The notes under the pieces: generated by a model
What the model was told of the DNA's origin: nothing
Databases searched by the model: none
What the model saw: the letters and a program-made list of their open reading frames with translations, nothing else
Translations under genes and position numbers: made by a program
NCBI RefSeq assembly: GCF_000934755.1
Contig: NZ_JYNP01000018.1
Span: forward strand, 45,748-109,747
Direction of reading: 5' to 3'
DNA from: Desulfonatronovibrio magnus
Lineage (GTDB): Bacteria > Desulfobacterota > Desulfovibrionia > Desulfovibrionales > Desulfonatronovibrionaceae
Length of the DNA stretch: 64,000 bases
Part shown: piece after piece, positions 17,684 through 27,132 of the stretch
Layout: each line of letters starts with the position of its first letter
How positions within the stretch are numbered: the stretch's first letter is position 1

Positions 17684-17894
17684 ATTGAAGACTGAAGACT
17701 GAAGGCTAAAAATTGTTATCAGTTATCTGTTAATTGTTAATTGTTGAAAAACAAAAGCATGAATTCACTGCCTTACCCTGATAACACTTAACAAGTAACA
17801 GATAACTGGGTTGCGGGCACAGCCCGCATTAGACATTAGACTTTTGCCACTGGACTTTGGACTTTAGACTTTGGACATTAGACTTTAGACCTTA
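17684..17894 (-). repeat. truncated E-type repeat with variant core, plus heptamer tracts
   Basis: This fills most of the 286-base gap before the GNAT-nitrilase gene. A short CTGAAGA/CTGAAGG tract (17684-17707) is followed by a core (17713-17810) rich in TTATCAG and TTATCTG. Next is the conserved end of E repeats in reverse, with the stem TGCGGGCACAGCCCGCA (17812-17828). A second tract of GACTTTG/GACATTA heptamers follows (17830-17894). The core equals, inverted, that at 38066-38210. Confidence 0.68.
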
Positions 17895-17938
17895 CTAACC
17901 AAAAACAATAGAATGCCTGGAAAAAGAGAAAAAATAAT

Positions 17939-19468
17939 ATGAACAACATTTCAGAACATAAACTTTACCTGCGCAGCCTGCGCCTTAAAGACTATGAACA
18001 GGTGCAGACCATCATGCAAAAAGTTTACAAAAACGTAGATGCTCCCTGGAGCAGGGAGCAGATTGAAGGTATGATCAACCGCTTCCCTGAGGGACAGATA
18101 TGTATTGTGGATAAAGGCAGAACAGTAGCTGTAGCACTTACACTTATGATTGATTATGCTGAATATGGAGACAAGCACACTTACCTGCAGGTAGTCGGCG
18201 ACGGCACTTTAAAAAACCATGATCCTGATGGCGACTACCTCTACGGTATTGAGATATTTGTAGACCCTGACTATCAGGGCATGAGACTGGGAAGAAGACT
18301 TTATGATGCCCGCAAAGAACTCTGTGAGCAACTGAATTTAAGAGGCATAATTGTTGGCGGCCGCATTCCTGGCTATCGGCAATATTCAGACGATATATCC
18401 CCTCAGGAATACATTAACAGGGTCAAACGCAAGGAAATTTATGATCGTGTGCTGTCGTTCCAGCTTTCCAATGATTTCCACATCAAAAAACTGCTTAAAA
18501 ACTACTATCCTGTAGACCATCAATCCGAGGGCAACGCAGTTCTCTTAGAATGGAACAACATCTATTATGAGGCCAAGACCAGGCTTTTTGGAGGCAGAAA
18601 GACCGTTGTTCGGCTGGGTACTGTCCAGTGGCAGATGCGCAGATTTGATTCTTTTGAAGAATTTCTGCAGCAGGTTGAATTTTTTGTAGATACAGTTTCT
18701 GACTACGAAGCTGATATTGTTCTTTTTCCTGAGTTGTTCAATGCACCTCTCATTGCCCAGTTTGAGGATTTAAGCCCGCCCGAAGCCATGCGCAAACTCG
18801 CTGGATATACAAATGAAATGCGCGAAAAAATATTAGAAATGGCACTGGCTTATAACATCAACATAGTCACCGGCTCTGTACCAGAGTACAGGGAAAACAG
18901 ATTGTACAATGTATCTTTTCTGTGTCGCAGGGACGGAACGTGGGATGCACAGTACAAGCTGCACATCACTCCGGATGAAAACAGTTCATGGGGGTTATCC
19001 GGCGGTACAAAACTCAAAGTTTTTCATACAGATATTGGACGGATAGGAATTCTCATATGCTATGATATCGAGTACCCGGAACTGGCCAGGCTGCTTGCAG
19101 AGAAAGGCGTTAACATTATCCTGGTACCTTTCTGGACTGATACCAAAAATGCATATCTGAGAGTCCGGCGCTGTGCCCAGGCCAGGGCCATAGAAAATGA
19201 ATGCTATGTTGTTATCTCCGGAAGTGTAGGCAATATACCCAAAGTCGAAACTATGGGCATTCAGTATTCTCAGGCCTCAGTCTTCACTCCATCTGACTTT
19301 GCATTCCCCCATGACGCCATTGCTGCAGAAACTACGCCTAACACAGAAACCACGCTTATCACTGATGTAGACTTGGATCTTCTTAAGGAGCTGCGTCGTC
19401 AGGGAAGCGTTCAGAATTTGCACAGCAGACGTAAAGATCTATATAAATTACGATGGGTTGGAGAGTAG
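17939..19468 (+). CDS. GNAT acetyltransferase fused to a carbon-nitrogen hydrolase
   Basis: A 509-residue two-domain protein. Residues 1-200 are a GNAT acetyltransferase domain; the acetyl-CoA loop is in VDPDYQGMRLGRRLYDARKE. Residues about 220-500 are a nitrilase-superfamily amidohydrolase with an intact triad: E265 in LFPELFNAP, K340 in YKLHITPDE and C374 in ILICYDIEYPE. Such fusions are known in several phyla, but their substrate is not established. The domain pairing suggests removal of an amide or nitrile and acetylation of the same or a related amine. No operon partner is present. Confidence 0.88.
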   Translation: MNNISEHKLYLRSLRLKDYEQVQTIMQKVYKNVDAPWSREQIEGMINRFPEGQICIVDKGRTVAVALTLMIDYAEYGDKHTYLQVVGDGTLKNHDPDGDYLYGIEIFVDPDYQGMRLGRRLYDARKELCEQLNLRGIIVGGRIPGYRQYSDDISPQEYINRVKRKEIYDRVLSFQLSNDFHIKKLLKNYYPVDHQSEGNAVLLEWNNIYYEAKTRLFGGRKTVVRLGTVQWQMRRFDSFEEFLQQVEFFVDTVSDYEADIVLFPELFNAPLIAQFEDLSPPEAMRKLAGYTNEMREKILEMALAYNINIVTGSVPEYRENRLYNVSFLCRRDGTWDAQYKLHITPDENSSWGLSGGTKLKVFHTDIGRIGILICYDIEYPELARLLAEKGVNIILVPFWTDTKNAYLRVRRCAQARAIENECYVVISGSVGNIPKVETMGIQYSQASVFTPSDFAFPHDAIAAETTPNTETTLITDVDLDLLKELRRQGSVQNLHSRRKDLYKLRWVGE

Positions 19469-19547
19469 TTGCCAGGGGAGTCATAAATCAGGAGACATGT
19501 CATGAACCAGCAGCCTGCCATGTTTAATGCGTATTTCCGGCCAGCCC

Positions 19548-19945
19548 CTTGCAAATAACTATAATCGTATATGTAATAAAATCAGGGCATTATGGTTTTA
19601 TTATACAGATTGATTCGGTCGCTTAGACTCCATCGTGGGTGACAGGTTTTGATCAACTACATCCCTGACAGTTCAGGTGTCATTGCGAGCGAGTCTTCGA
19701 GCGCGGCAATCTCTAACGTGTTAAGGCTGATTTTTTAGTTACTCGCAAGTTCGGTCTCGGGTCGCCCGGGTGAGGAGCTTGCAAGTAACTTCAAAAAAAA
19801 CTGAACCCCGGATCAAGTCCGGGGTGACGGTTAAAGCAAGTTTTCACTATTTACCGTCATTCCGGAGAAAGCCGGAACCCAGGTTTTCATGCGTTTAAGT
19901 TACTCACAGGTTCAGTCCCGGGTGCCCCTGGCTGAGAAGCTTATA
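19548..19945 (-). repeat. two cassette-like units, second with a new core
   Basis: The first unit (about 19548-19790) has the TCATTGCGAGCGAGTC core and the 54-base palindrome 19737-19790. The second (about 19784-19945) has a different core with the stem CCCCGGATCAAGTCCGGGG and a TCATTCCGGAGAAAGCCGGA segment. It ends with a palindrome that is cut off at about 19945. A MITE remnant (GATTTCCTTAAAATGGGC... to about 20020) follows. This explains most of the 562-base gap between the genes at 19468 and 20031. Confidence 0.65.
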
Positions 19946-20030
19946 AAGCACAGATTGATGCTCAAGTGGTTCCCGGAGAAAATGTCTGCTGATTTCCTTA
20001 AAATGGGCTGAACTATTACGGTAAATCCGG

Positions 20031-22205
20031 TTAAATCCAGTTTTTTAAAATACCATAAAGCTCGGCTGGACTGACTGGTTTAGACAGATAATCATTCATG
20101 CCCGCTTCTAAACATTTTTCCCTGTCATCCTGCATTGCTCCGGCGGTCATGGCAATAATGGGTATGCAGCGTGGCTTATCATCATTTGACATATTTGATG
20201 GTTGTGCATCACTCTCATTGCTTAGGCTTTCCTGTTCACGAATCTTTCTCGTTGCTTCCAAGCCGTCCATGACCGGCATTTGTACGTCCATCAATATGAG
20301 ATCATAGTGTTTTTCACGCACCATGGACAAAGCCTGGGCTCCATTCTGGGCCACATCACAGGTCAAACCAAGCTTTTTCAAGATACCTGAAGCCACCATC
20401 TGGTTTACAATATTGTCTTCCACCAGGAGAATATTTCCCGCAAGTCCTGCAGGACAGGAGGTGGATAATTCTTTTGGTGCACTCATTTTAATTGACCCAT
20501 CTTTAGATTTTGACTGATGGGAAAAAAGCTTCAGCAGCATATCATCAAGGTCGTCACGTCGCACAGGTTTGGACAAATAGCCGGCAAAACCCATATCCTT
20601 AAACTTGCCTGTATTACACTTACTGCTCATTTTTGTCATTGCTACAAGAGAAATACCCTGAAAATCCTTGCTGTCATTAATGACGCGCACCATTTCATAA
20701 CTGTCCATACATGGCATCTGCATATCAATTATTATTGCATCAAATACCTTTGGTCCTGGGCGGGAGCGCAGCATATCAACAGCACTGTTCACACATTCAG
20801 CCTCCTTGACTTCAATGCCCATGGAAGAAAGGACTGAAGAAATCATTTTACGAGTGGAAGCACTGTCATCAACTACAAGTATGCTTCGCCCCTCATAGGC
20901 TTTTCCCTGCTTATCTTCATTTTCTGAGCAGTCTTCCTGGAGCGTAAATTTTGCAGTAAACCAGAACTCACTGCCCTGACCTTCAACACTCTTAAACCCA
21001 ATGACTCCTTTCATCATCTCTGCGAGCTGTTTGCATATAGCCAGACCCAGCCCTGTTCCACCATACTTTCTGGTAATGGAGGCATCCACCTGGCTGAATT
21101 TATCAAACAGCAATTTATGTTTGTTCTCAGGAATACCGATTCCTGTGTCTTGAACACTGAAGCGCAAACTGACCTCATCAGCATCATAAGCATCAATGGT
21201 TATCCTGATAAGCACCTCGCCTTCATAGGTAAACTTAACCGCATTGCTGCAGAGATTGGTCAGAATTTGAGTCAGTCTTGCCGGATCTCCTTTGAGCAGA
21301 ATTGGAACTTCCGGCTCCAGGATATACATGAAGTCCAGCCCTTTTTCATGAGCCCGGAAGGCTATAGTGGTAGTAAAGTCATCCAGCAGTTCTTGCAGGT
21401 CAAACTCAATATTCTCCAGTTCAAGCTTGCCCGATTCAATCTTGGATACGTCCAGAATATCGTTAAGCAGGCTTAACAGGGCCTCCCCGCTTGACTGGAT
21501 TGTTCTGGCAAACCTGAGCTGATCCTTGGTTAGCGGGGTATCAATCAACAACTCGGTCATGCCGATGATGCCATTCATGGGCGTTCTGATTTCATGACTC
21601 ATATTGGCCAGAAACTCACTTTTGGCCTGGTTGGCAGCTTCAGCCTCATTTTTTGCCTTTCTGAGCTCAGCCTCCTGGGTGACCAGCTTATGGTTCTGTT
21701 GAATAGCAGATTCAAAAGTTGAGATAAGCATATCAACTACCTGAAAGCGATTGGCAGTAATCTTGTGTTCTTTGCCGTCGAAAAAAATATTTATGTTTGT
21801 AGTTTCTTTAGAATCATTTTCTCTTAAGTTATGGTTGCGAATCATATTCTTAAGTCGTGCAATCAAAACAACTTCATCATACGGCTTGGCCAGATAGTTG
21901 TCAGCACCTGACTGCAAGGCTCTAATTACATCATGCGGGTCAGACAGGATGGTGACCAGCATAATTGGAATATCCATTAAATCAGGATTATCCTTTATAC
22001 AGCGGCTCAATTCACAGCCATCCATTTCCGGCATGGCTATATCGCTGATGATTATATCCGGCCTTGCACACGAGATTTCACGCAAAGCGTGCACTCCATT
22101 GCCTGCAAGGCGAACACTGTAGCCATGCCTTTGCAAAAGTCTTTTGAGCTGCATGGCCTGAGTCGGACTGTCTTCTACAACAAGCACATCATATTGATCA
22201 GTCAT
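20031..22205 (-). CDS. hybrid histidine kinase, REC-HisKA-HATPase-REC-REC
   Basis: A protein of 724 residues from the chosen start. It has an N-terminal receiver ([17 protein letters not shown]), a linker helix, and HisKA with the H-box [14 protein letters not shown]. The HATPase has [16 protein letters not shown] and GGTGLGLAI. Two receivers follow, the first with [12 protein letters not shown] and the last with [15 protein letters not shown] place the start at the ATG 22205 (MTDQYDVL), seven bases after AAAGG; an upstream in-frame TTG at 22220 overlaps the previous stop. It is the last gene of the chemosensory cluster. Confidence 0.88.
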   Translation of the reverse strand: MTDQYDVLVVEDSPTQAMQLKRLLQRHGYSVRLAGNGVHALREISCARPDIIISDIAMPEMDGCELSRCIKDNPDLMDIPIMLVTILSDPHDVIRALQSGADNYLAKPYDEVVLIARLKNMIRNHNLRENDSKETTNINIFFDGKEHKITANRFQVVDMLISTFESAIQQNHKLVTQEAELRKAKNEAEAANQAKSEFLANMSHEIRTPMNGIIGMTELLIDTPLTKDQLRFARTIQSSGEALLSLLNDILDVSKIESGKLELENIEFDLQELLDDFTTTIAFRAHEKGLDFMYILEPEVPILLKGDPARLTQILTNLCSNAVKFTYEGEVLIRITIDAYDADEVSLRFSVQDTGIGIPENKHKLLFDKFSQVDASITRKYGGTGLGLAICKQLAEMMKGVIGFKSVEGQGSEFWFTAKFTLQEDCSENEDKQGKAYEGRSILVVDDSASTRKMISSVLSSMGIEVKEAECVNSAVDMLRSRPGPKVFDAIIIDMQMPCMDSYEMVRVINDSKDFQGISLVAMTKMSSKCNTGKFKDMGFAGYLSKPVRRDDLDDMLLKLFSHQSKSKDGSIKMSAPKELSTSCPAGLAGNILLVEDNIVNQMVASGILKKLGLTCDVAQNGAQALSMVREKHYDLILMDVQMPVMDGLEATRKIREQESLSNESDAQPSNMSNDDKPRCIPIIAMTAGAMQDDREKCLEAGMNDYLSKPVSPAELYGILKNWI

Positions 22206-22216
22206 ATCGGTACCTT

Positions 22217-23107
22217 TCAATGATCAACCATTGTTTCGAGTTCAGTGATGCGAGTTATATCCTTGCACACAATCATCCGCATTTGTTCACCAGCCCAGTT
22301 AGTCATCACATCGTGCACTTGCAGGACCAGCTGTCTTCCATCCTTGCGAGTCATGGTACTGACGATTGATTCATTCCTGGGTATCTCGGGAAATGCCGGT
22401 AAATCCATCTGTTCATCATTAAGCTTCACCTGAAAAATATCTTCAGCCGAAGGATTAATGTACCTGACATCACCTGATGTGTCAGTAATAATTACACCAT
22501 CACTCACATTTTCAAGAATAATCCTGAACTCAGACTGCACCTGCTTGATATCTTCCAGTGCCTGATGATAATTCATGTTGGCCTTTTCAAGCTGGGTACT
22601 CTGAATAACTGCGGCCTCAAAAGTGGAAAGAAGAAGGTCAATTATCTGAAACCTGTCGGTAGTCAATTTGTGGCGTTGACCGGCAAAATATACTTCCAGA
22701 GCAAATTGCGGCACACTCTCCTTGCGCATTTCTACATTGGTCAATATGTGATGGATTCTGCGCAATAAATGATCTTCTTCATAAGGCTTGGTCAGAAAAT
22801 TATCTGCCCCGGATTCAAGTCCTCTGATAATATCCCCTGGATCAGACAGGGAACTTAAAATCATAACAGGAATATCATGAAACTCACTATTGCTTTTAAT
22901 GGCTTTACACATCTCAAAACCATCCATTTCCGGCATCATGACATCAGTAATTATCAAGGCAGGCTTTGAGTCTTGCACCATAGTAAGACCTTTAGCACCA
23001 TTACCGGCCACCCTGGCCTGGTATCCCTGTTTTTTAAGCAGGTGCTGCAAACGCATGGCCTGGGTCAGACTGTCCTCAACAATAAGTATATCTGCATTAA
23101 TAGTCAT
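22217..23107 (-). CDS. response regulator with PAS domain
   Basis: A protein of about 296 residues from the ATG at 23107 ([13 protein letters not shown]), which has GGAG ten bases upstream; a longer reading to 23194 lacks family similarity. The receiver (1-120) has D in [11 protein letters not shown] and [10 protein letters not shown] linker similar to that of the downstream hybrid kinase follows, then a C-terminal PAS domain ([20 protein letters not shown]) and no catalytic output domain. Receiver and linker resemble the N-terminus of the next gene, suggesting duplication. Confidence 0.8.
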   Translation of the reverse strand: MTINADILIVEDSLTQAMRLQHLLKKQGYQARVAGNGAKGLTMVQDSKPALIITDVMMPEMDGFEMCKAIKSNSEFHDIPVMILSSLSDPGDIIRGLESGADNFLTKPYEEDHLLRRIHHILTNVEMRKESVPQFALEVYFAGQRHKLTTDRFQIIDLLLSTFEAAVIQSTQLEKANMNYHQALEDIKQVQSEFRIILENVSDGVIITDTSGDVRYINPSAEDIFQVKLNDEQMDLPAFPEIPRNESIVSTMTRKDGRQLVLQVHDVMTNWAGEQMRMIVCKDITRITELETMVDH

Positions 23108-23275
23108 TATAACTTTACTCCATAAAACTTTTGACGGAAGTGTGCCGCTTTTTTGGAAAGTCGACTGAGGACAGCACCCTTGCAAGCCCATCATAATCCG
23201 GTTTTAATCCAAAAATAGACATGACAAACAGCTCAGATTGATTGTTTTCAAAAACGCGTCATGCATACTATTTGA

Positions 23276-24337
23276 CTACCAGTTTTTAATACCCTTGATC
23301 ACAATATCCATAATTCTAATTATGATCTGGTCTGGAGGCAGTACATAATCAGCTGAGTCAAGCTGCACAGCCTTGCCAGGCATGCCATGAACCACGCTGC
23401 TGGCTTTATCCTGAGCAAAAGTAACACCTCCGGCATTTCTTATAAGCTTAAGCTCAGCTGCTCCATCTGAGCCCATTCCTGTAAGCAGTACACCTACGCT
23501 ACGGTTTTTATAAACCTGAGCTGCAGATTTAAAAAGATACGAAACCGCAGGACGAACAGAGTACTCAGGAGGATCGTCTGAAAGGGTTACATATCCCCCA
23601 TCCCGCACAGACATGTGAAAGCCTTCAGGAGCAACATAAACACACCCTTGTCTGATTCTCTGACTATGACTTGCAACAAACACCTTCAGCTGGGACTGAC
23701 TGTCAAGCCACTGGGCAAAACCACTGGTAAAACCCCTGGAAATATGTTGAACCAGCATTATGGGTACGGGAAAATCAGCTGGCAGGCTGCTTAGCATATT
23801 TTTTATGACAGGAGGTCCACCAGTGGAAGCACCTATGACCACAACCCCGTATTCACCTGAATTATGTTCGGACTTGAAACTGATTTTTTTTTCATGCCTG
23901 ATCAAAGACATGCCTTTTTTGGATCGCAATCTGCGAACCTTGGCCATGGCAGCCTGTTTAATGGTGGCAACAGTTTCCACTTCCCATTGTCTGGCCTGAG
24001 GGGTGCCTATACCTGTGGGTTTTGTAAGTAAAGATATTGCCCCAGCCTCAACAGCCCTGAATGTTAAAGCCACATTTTCCGGCTCCCAATTGGCGCTAAT
24101 AATTACAATGGGTACCGGGGTAGTTTCCATAATTTTCCTGGTGGTCTCCAGCCCATCCATAACCGGCATATTAATGTCCATTGTAACTACATCAGGCATT
24201 TGCCTGTTGATGAACTGCAAGGCTTCATTGCCGTTTTTTGCTTGTCCCACAACCCTTAATTGAGGATCAGAGCCTAATACATAGGCAAGGTAGTTGCGCA
24301 CAGAAGATGAATCATCCACGATCAGGACATTTATCAA
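23276..24337 (-). CDS. cheB: chemotaxis response regulator methylesterase CheB
   Basis: A 353-residue CheB. The receiver has D54 in MDINMPVMDG. The C-terminal methylesterase/deamidase domain has the catalytic serine in IGASTGGPP, histidine in QHISRGFTSGF and aspartate in TGMGSDGAAEL. It removes methyl groups from receptor glutamates, opposing the CheR encoded upstream. The start codon is TTG at 24337, supported by AGGAG six bases upstream and by the MINVLIVDD opening. It corresponds to WspF in Wsp-type clusters. Confidence 0.93.
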   Translation of the reverse strand: MINVLIVDDSSSVRNYLAYVLGSDPQLRVVGQAKNGNEALQFINRQMPDVVTMDINMPVMDGLETTRKIMETTPVPIVIISANWEPENVALTFRAVEAGAISLLTKPTGIGTPQARQWEVETVATIKQAAMAKVRRLRSKKGMSLIRHEKKISFKSEHNSGEYGVVVIGASTGGPPVIKNMLSSLPADFPVPIMLVQHISRGFTSGFAQWLDSQSQLKVFVASHSQRIRQGCVYVAPEGFHMSVRDGGYVTLSDDPPEYSVRPAVSYLFKSAAQVYKNRSVGVLLTGMGSDGAAELKLIRNAGGVTFAQDKASSVVHGMPGKAVQLDSADYVLPPDQIIIRIMDIVIKGIKNW

Positions 24338-24446
24338 CTTTTACTCCTGTTGTAAGCTTCAGCTCCGGGTGTGACTGGTATTATACCTGCGAGTAACTGT
24401 TTCAATAAACGGGGTCTGCTGCAAACCGCCTCCATATTTCTATAAA

Positions 24447-26843
24447 TCATCCACAAAGACGCTTTACAACCTGAATAAGGTTACTTTGATCAAAACTGCT
24501 TTTAACAATATAGGCATCCGCACCCACATCAATCCCTTTTTTGCGATCTTCCCGGGACTCAAGACTTGTAACCAGAACCACCGGCAGTTCTTCAGTTTTT
24601 CTGGTGGACCTGATTTTCTCAGTGAGCTGGAAGCCGTTCATTCCAGGCATTTCTACATCAGAAACCACCAGATCAAAGGTCTCCTCCCTTAATGCCGAAT
24701 AAGCTGCAACTCCGTCCACTACTGTCTTAACTCTATATCCAGCCGATGTAAGTATATTTTTAAGCAGCATTCTTGATGTAATGGAATCTTCTGCTACCAG
24801 AACATCCTTTTGACGATCCTGATGCTTTATCTTATCCGGCGATGGACTGACCGAAGATGAGTATCCTGCAGCAGAACGTAACAGGTCTGATACATTAAGG
24901 ACAGTGGCCACCAAGCCTGACCCAAGAACAGTGGCTCCTGAAACATTACGCACCCTTTTTAGCTGCCTGCCAAAGGATTTGAAAAGAACTTCCTGCTCCT
25001 TGATTATTTCATCCACCACAAAAGCAATCCTGACCTGACCTGAATGCATAACCACAACAGTAAGCATCCTGGACTCATCAGCACTTTCTTTAGACTTATC
25101 AAAATCCAGTCCAAGGAGGATACCAAGACGTACCAGAGATAGTGGTGCACCCTTGAAGGATATGGTCTCACGATTTTCTACCTTGCTGACTTCTTCAGCG
25201 CCTAACCTGAAAACGTGGTCAACATTGGAGGTGGGTACAACAAAAATATGACCGCACTCTCGAACAAGGATTCCTCTAAAAGCGGCAATGGTCATGGGCA
25301 TGAGGATGGTGTAAACTGTGCCTGCATCTTTTGTTGTCTCTATTGAGATGCTGCCGCCTAAATTGTCCACAGCCTCTCTGACTATGGCCATGCCCAACCC
25401 TCTGCCGGAAATATCCGTTATAATGGGACTGGTAGAGATACCAGACTGAAAGATAAGATCCAAGGCTGACTGCTGATCCATGGAATGTGCTTTTTCCTGA
25501 CTTACAAGTCCATTTTTCACAGCAGCATCCTTAACTTTCTGGACATCTATTCCCCGGCCGTCATCCCTGATTTCAATTCTAACCATGTTGCCCTGAACTT
25601 GAGAAATACTCAGCAAAACCCTGCCTGCCTCAGGTTTATTAAGCTTTTGTCTTGTTTCCGCCTCTTCAAGTCCATGGTCCACGCAGTTGCGAACAAGGTG
25701 GATCAGAGGATCCTTAATTCGCTCAAGGATGCGCTTATCTAACTCTAATTGTCCTCCCTGCACTTGTAATTGTGCATCTTTGCCCTGTCCTCTGGCGATA
25801 TCACGAACCATCTTGGGAAACGCTCGGGTCAATGTTTCAAAAGGGAGCATCAAAACACTCTTAGTGCCATCCAGCACATGGTCCACCATAGCTTTTGTAC
25901 TGCGCATATCACTGACCAGGGTTTTACGCAACTTTTGCAAAGCAGACTCAATGCCCACTACCTTGGAATAACTCCAGTCCAAGGCTTTTTGAATACCCTC
26001 ATCTTTCGACCACACACCTGATTTATCGAATGCACTGTGCATTTGCGACCCATGAGTTCGAGCGTGAAGTTCTGTACTGATTCGGGAAAACTCTTTTTTC
26101 CAGGGTCTGAATTCTTCAAGAATCTCTCTTAATTGATCAAGACGCTGTTCTGATGAAAGTTTAATGGAAATCAGCTCTTCAGACTGCATCAGGATAAAAT
26201 CAAGGCGTGAAGCAGCTACCCTGATAGTATCCGGCATAACTGGTCTGGAGCGATCAGCCTGAACAACATCACAGGAAGGTTGCTCAGGTGATTTGCTTGA
26301 TGAGTCTTCAACCGGGTCAAGCTGATGCGAACTGTCCTGCTTTACTTCCTTTAATATTCCTTGCCTGGTTTCGCCTTGCTCCTCTGTGCTCTGCTCCTTC
26401 CTGGGAAGCTTGAACAATGGTTGTCTATCTGATGAAGGCTTTTTTGATAATCCAATCTGATCTATAGAATTTGTCATCATGGATATGGAATGTTCACTTT
26501 TTTCCTGTGATGAAAAAAGCATCTCCTCAAGCATGCCTGATGCTTGCTGAAGAGTGTCGTAATCATGTTTTTGTAACTTTAAAGAACCTTTTTGCAAGGC
26601 CGAGAAAACAGTCTCCAGGGACTGACAGATGGATCCAACTCCACTGAGATTAACAGCTCTCGCAGCACCCTTGAGACTGTGTGCTGCACGAAAAATTTGT
26701 TCCAGGGTATCTTTGCTGGATGAGTCTTCTGGAGCTTCCTCCATGGACAATAGCCCCTGGGTGATTGTTTCCAAATGATCCTGTGCTTCTACAGCAAAAG
26801 CTTTGCGCAACTCTTCAAAAAATTCTTCATCTGAATCAAGCAT
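24447..26843 (-). CDS. cheA: hybrid chemotaxis kinase CheA with C-terminal receiver
   Basis: A 798-residue protein. It has an Hpt domain with phosphoacceptor H55 in RAAHSLKGAARA and a long, poorly conserved linker (about 110-215). The dimerisation and HATPase regions follow (HLVRNCVDHGLEEA, DDGRGID, SGRGLGMAIV). A CheW-like domain (about 520-660) precedes a receiver ending the protein (SDVEMPGMNGFQL). CheA-REC fusions are typical of Wsp/ACF and related systems rather than flagellar chemotaxis. GGAG precedes the ATG by six bases. An E repeat separates it from the receptor gene upstream. Confidence 0.92.
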   Translation of the reverse strand: MLDSDEEFFEELRKAFAVEAQDHLETITQGLLSMEEAPEDSSSKDTLEQIFRAAHSLKGAARAVNLSGVGSICQSLETVFSALQKGSLKLQKHDYDTLQQASGMLEEMLFSSQEKSEHSISMMTNSIDQIGLSKKPSSDRQPLFKLPRKEQSTEEQGETRQGILKEVKQDSSHQLDPVEDSSSKSPEQPSCDVVQADRSRPVMPDTIRVAASRLDFILMQSEELISIKLSSEQRLDQLREILEEFRPWKKEFSRISTELHARTHGSQMHSAFDKSGVWSKDEGIQKALDWSYSKVVGIESALQKLRKTLVSDMRSTKAMVDHVLDGTKSVLMLPFETLTRAFPKMVRDIARGQGKDAQLQVQGGQLELDKRILERIKDPLIHLVRNCVDHGLEEAETRQKLNKPEAGRVLLSISQVQGNMVRIEIRDDGRGIDVQKVKDAAVKNGLVSQEKAHSMDQQSALDLIFQSGISTSPIITDISGRGLGMAIVREAVDNLGGSISIETTKDAGTVYTILMPMTIAAFRGILVRECGHIFVVPTSNVDHVFRLGAEEVSKVENRETISFKGAPLSLVRLGILLGLDFDKSKESADESRMLTVVVMHSGQVRIAFVVDEIIKEQEVLFKSFGRQLKRVRNVSGATVLGSGLVATVLNVSDLLRSAAGYSSSVSPSPDKIKHQDRQKDVLVAEDSITSRMLLKNILTSAGYRVKTVVDGVAAYSALREETFDLVVSDVEMPGMNGFQLTEKIRSTRKTEELPVVLVTSLESREDRKKGIDVGADAYIVKSSFDQSNLIQVVKRLCG

Positions 26844-26863
26844 TGAGACTCCATTAGTTTCTG

Positions 26864-27076
26864 TCTAATGCGGGCTGTGCCCACAACCCAGTTTAAACAA
26901 GAATAGTTGAGTTTGAACGATAACCTTACTTTTCAGACTGAAGACTGAAGGCTGAAGGCTGAAGGCTGAAGGCTGAAGGCTGAAGGCTGAAGAATAAGGA
27001 TCTTGGGCATCATTGCTCTTTCAAGGTTAAATCAATTTCTTGTTTTTTTCTACAGGGTTGAAACGGTAAGTTACTA
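26864..27076 (+). repeat. E repeat, copy 4, inside the chemosensory cluster
   Basis: This is a complete copy with the longest pure heptamer tract in the window (26936-26992, about eight CTGAAGG units). It occupies almost all of the 289-base gap between the receptor gene and cheA and lies opposite to their direction of transcription. Left end TCTAATGCGGGCTGTGCCC; right end GGTTGAAACGGTAAGTTACT. Confidence 0.82.
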
Positions 27077-27132
27077 AAACTCTGGAAAGGAACTCCGAAC
27101 CAAATGCAAAGCACTGAACAGATATCTCAGGT

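Noticed and set aside
19800..19830. CCCCGGATCAAGTCCGGGG stem as a transcription terminator
   Set aside because: No T-run follows on either strand. A similar decayed sequence lies at about 41911, and it fits better as a repeat core.
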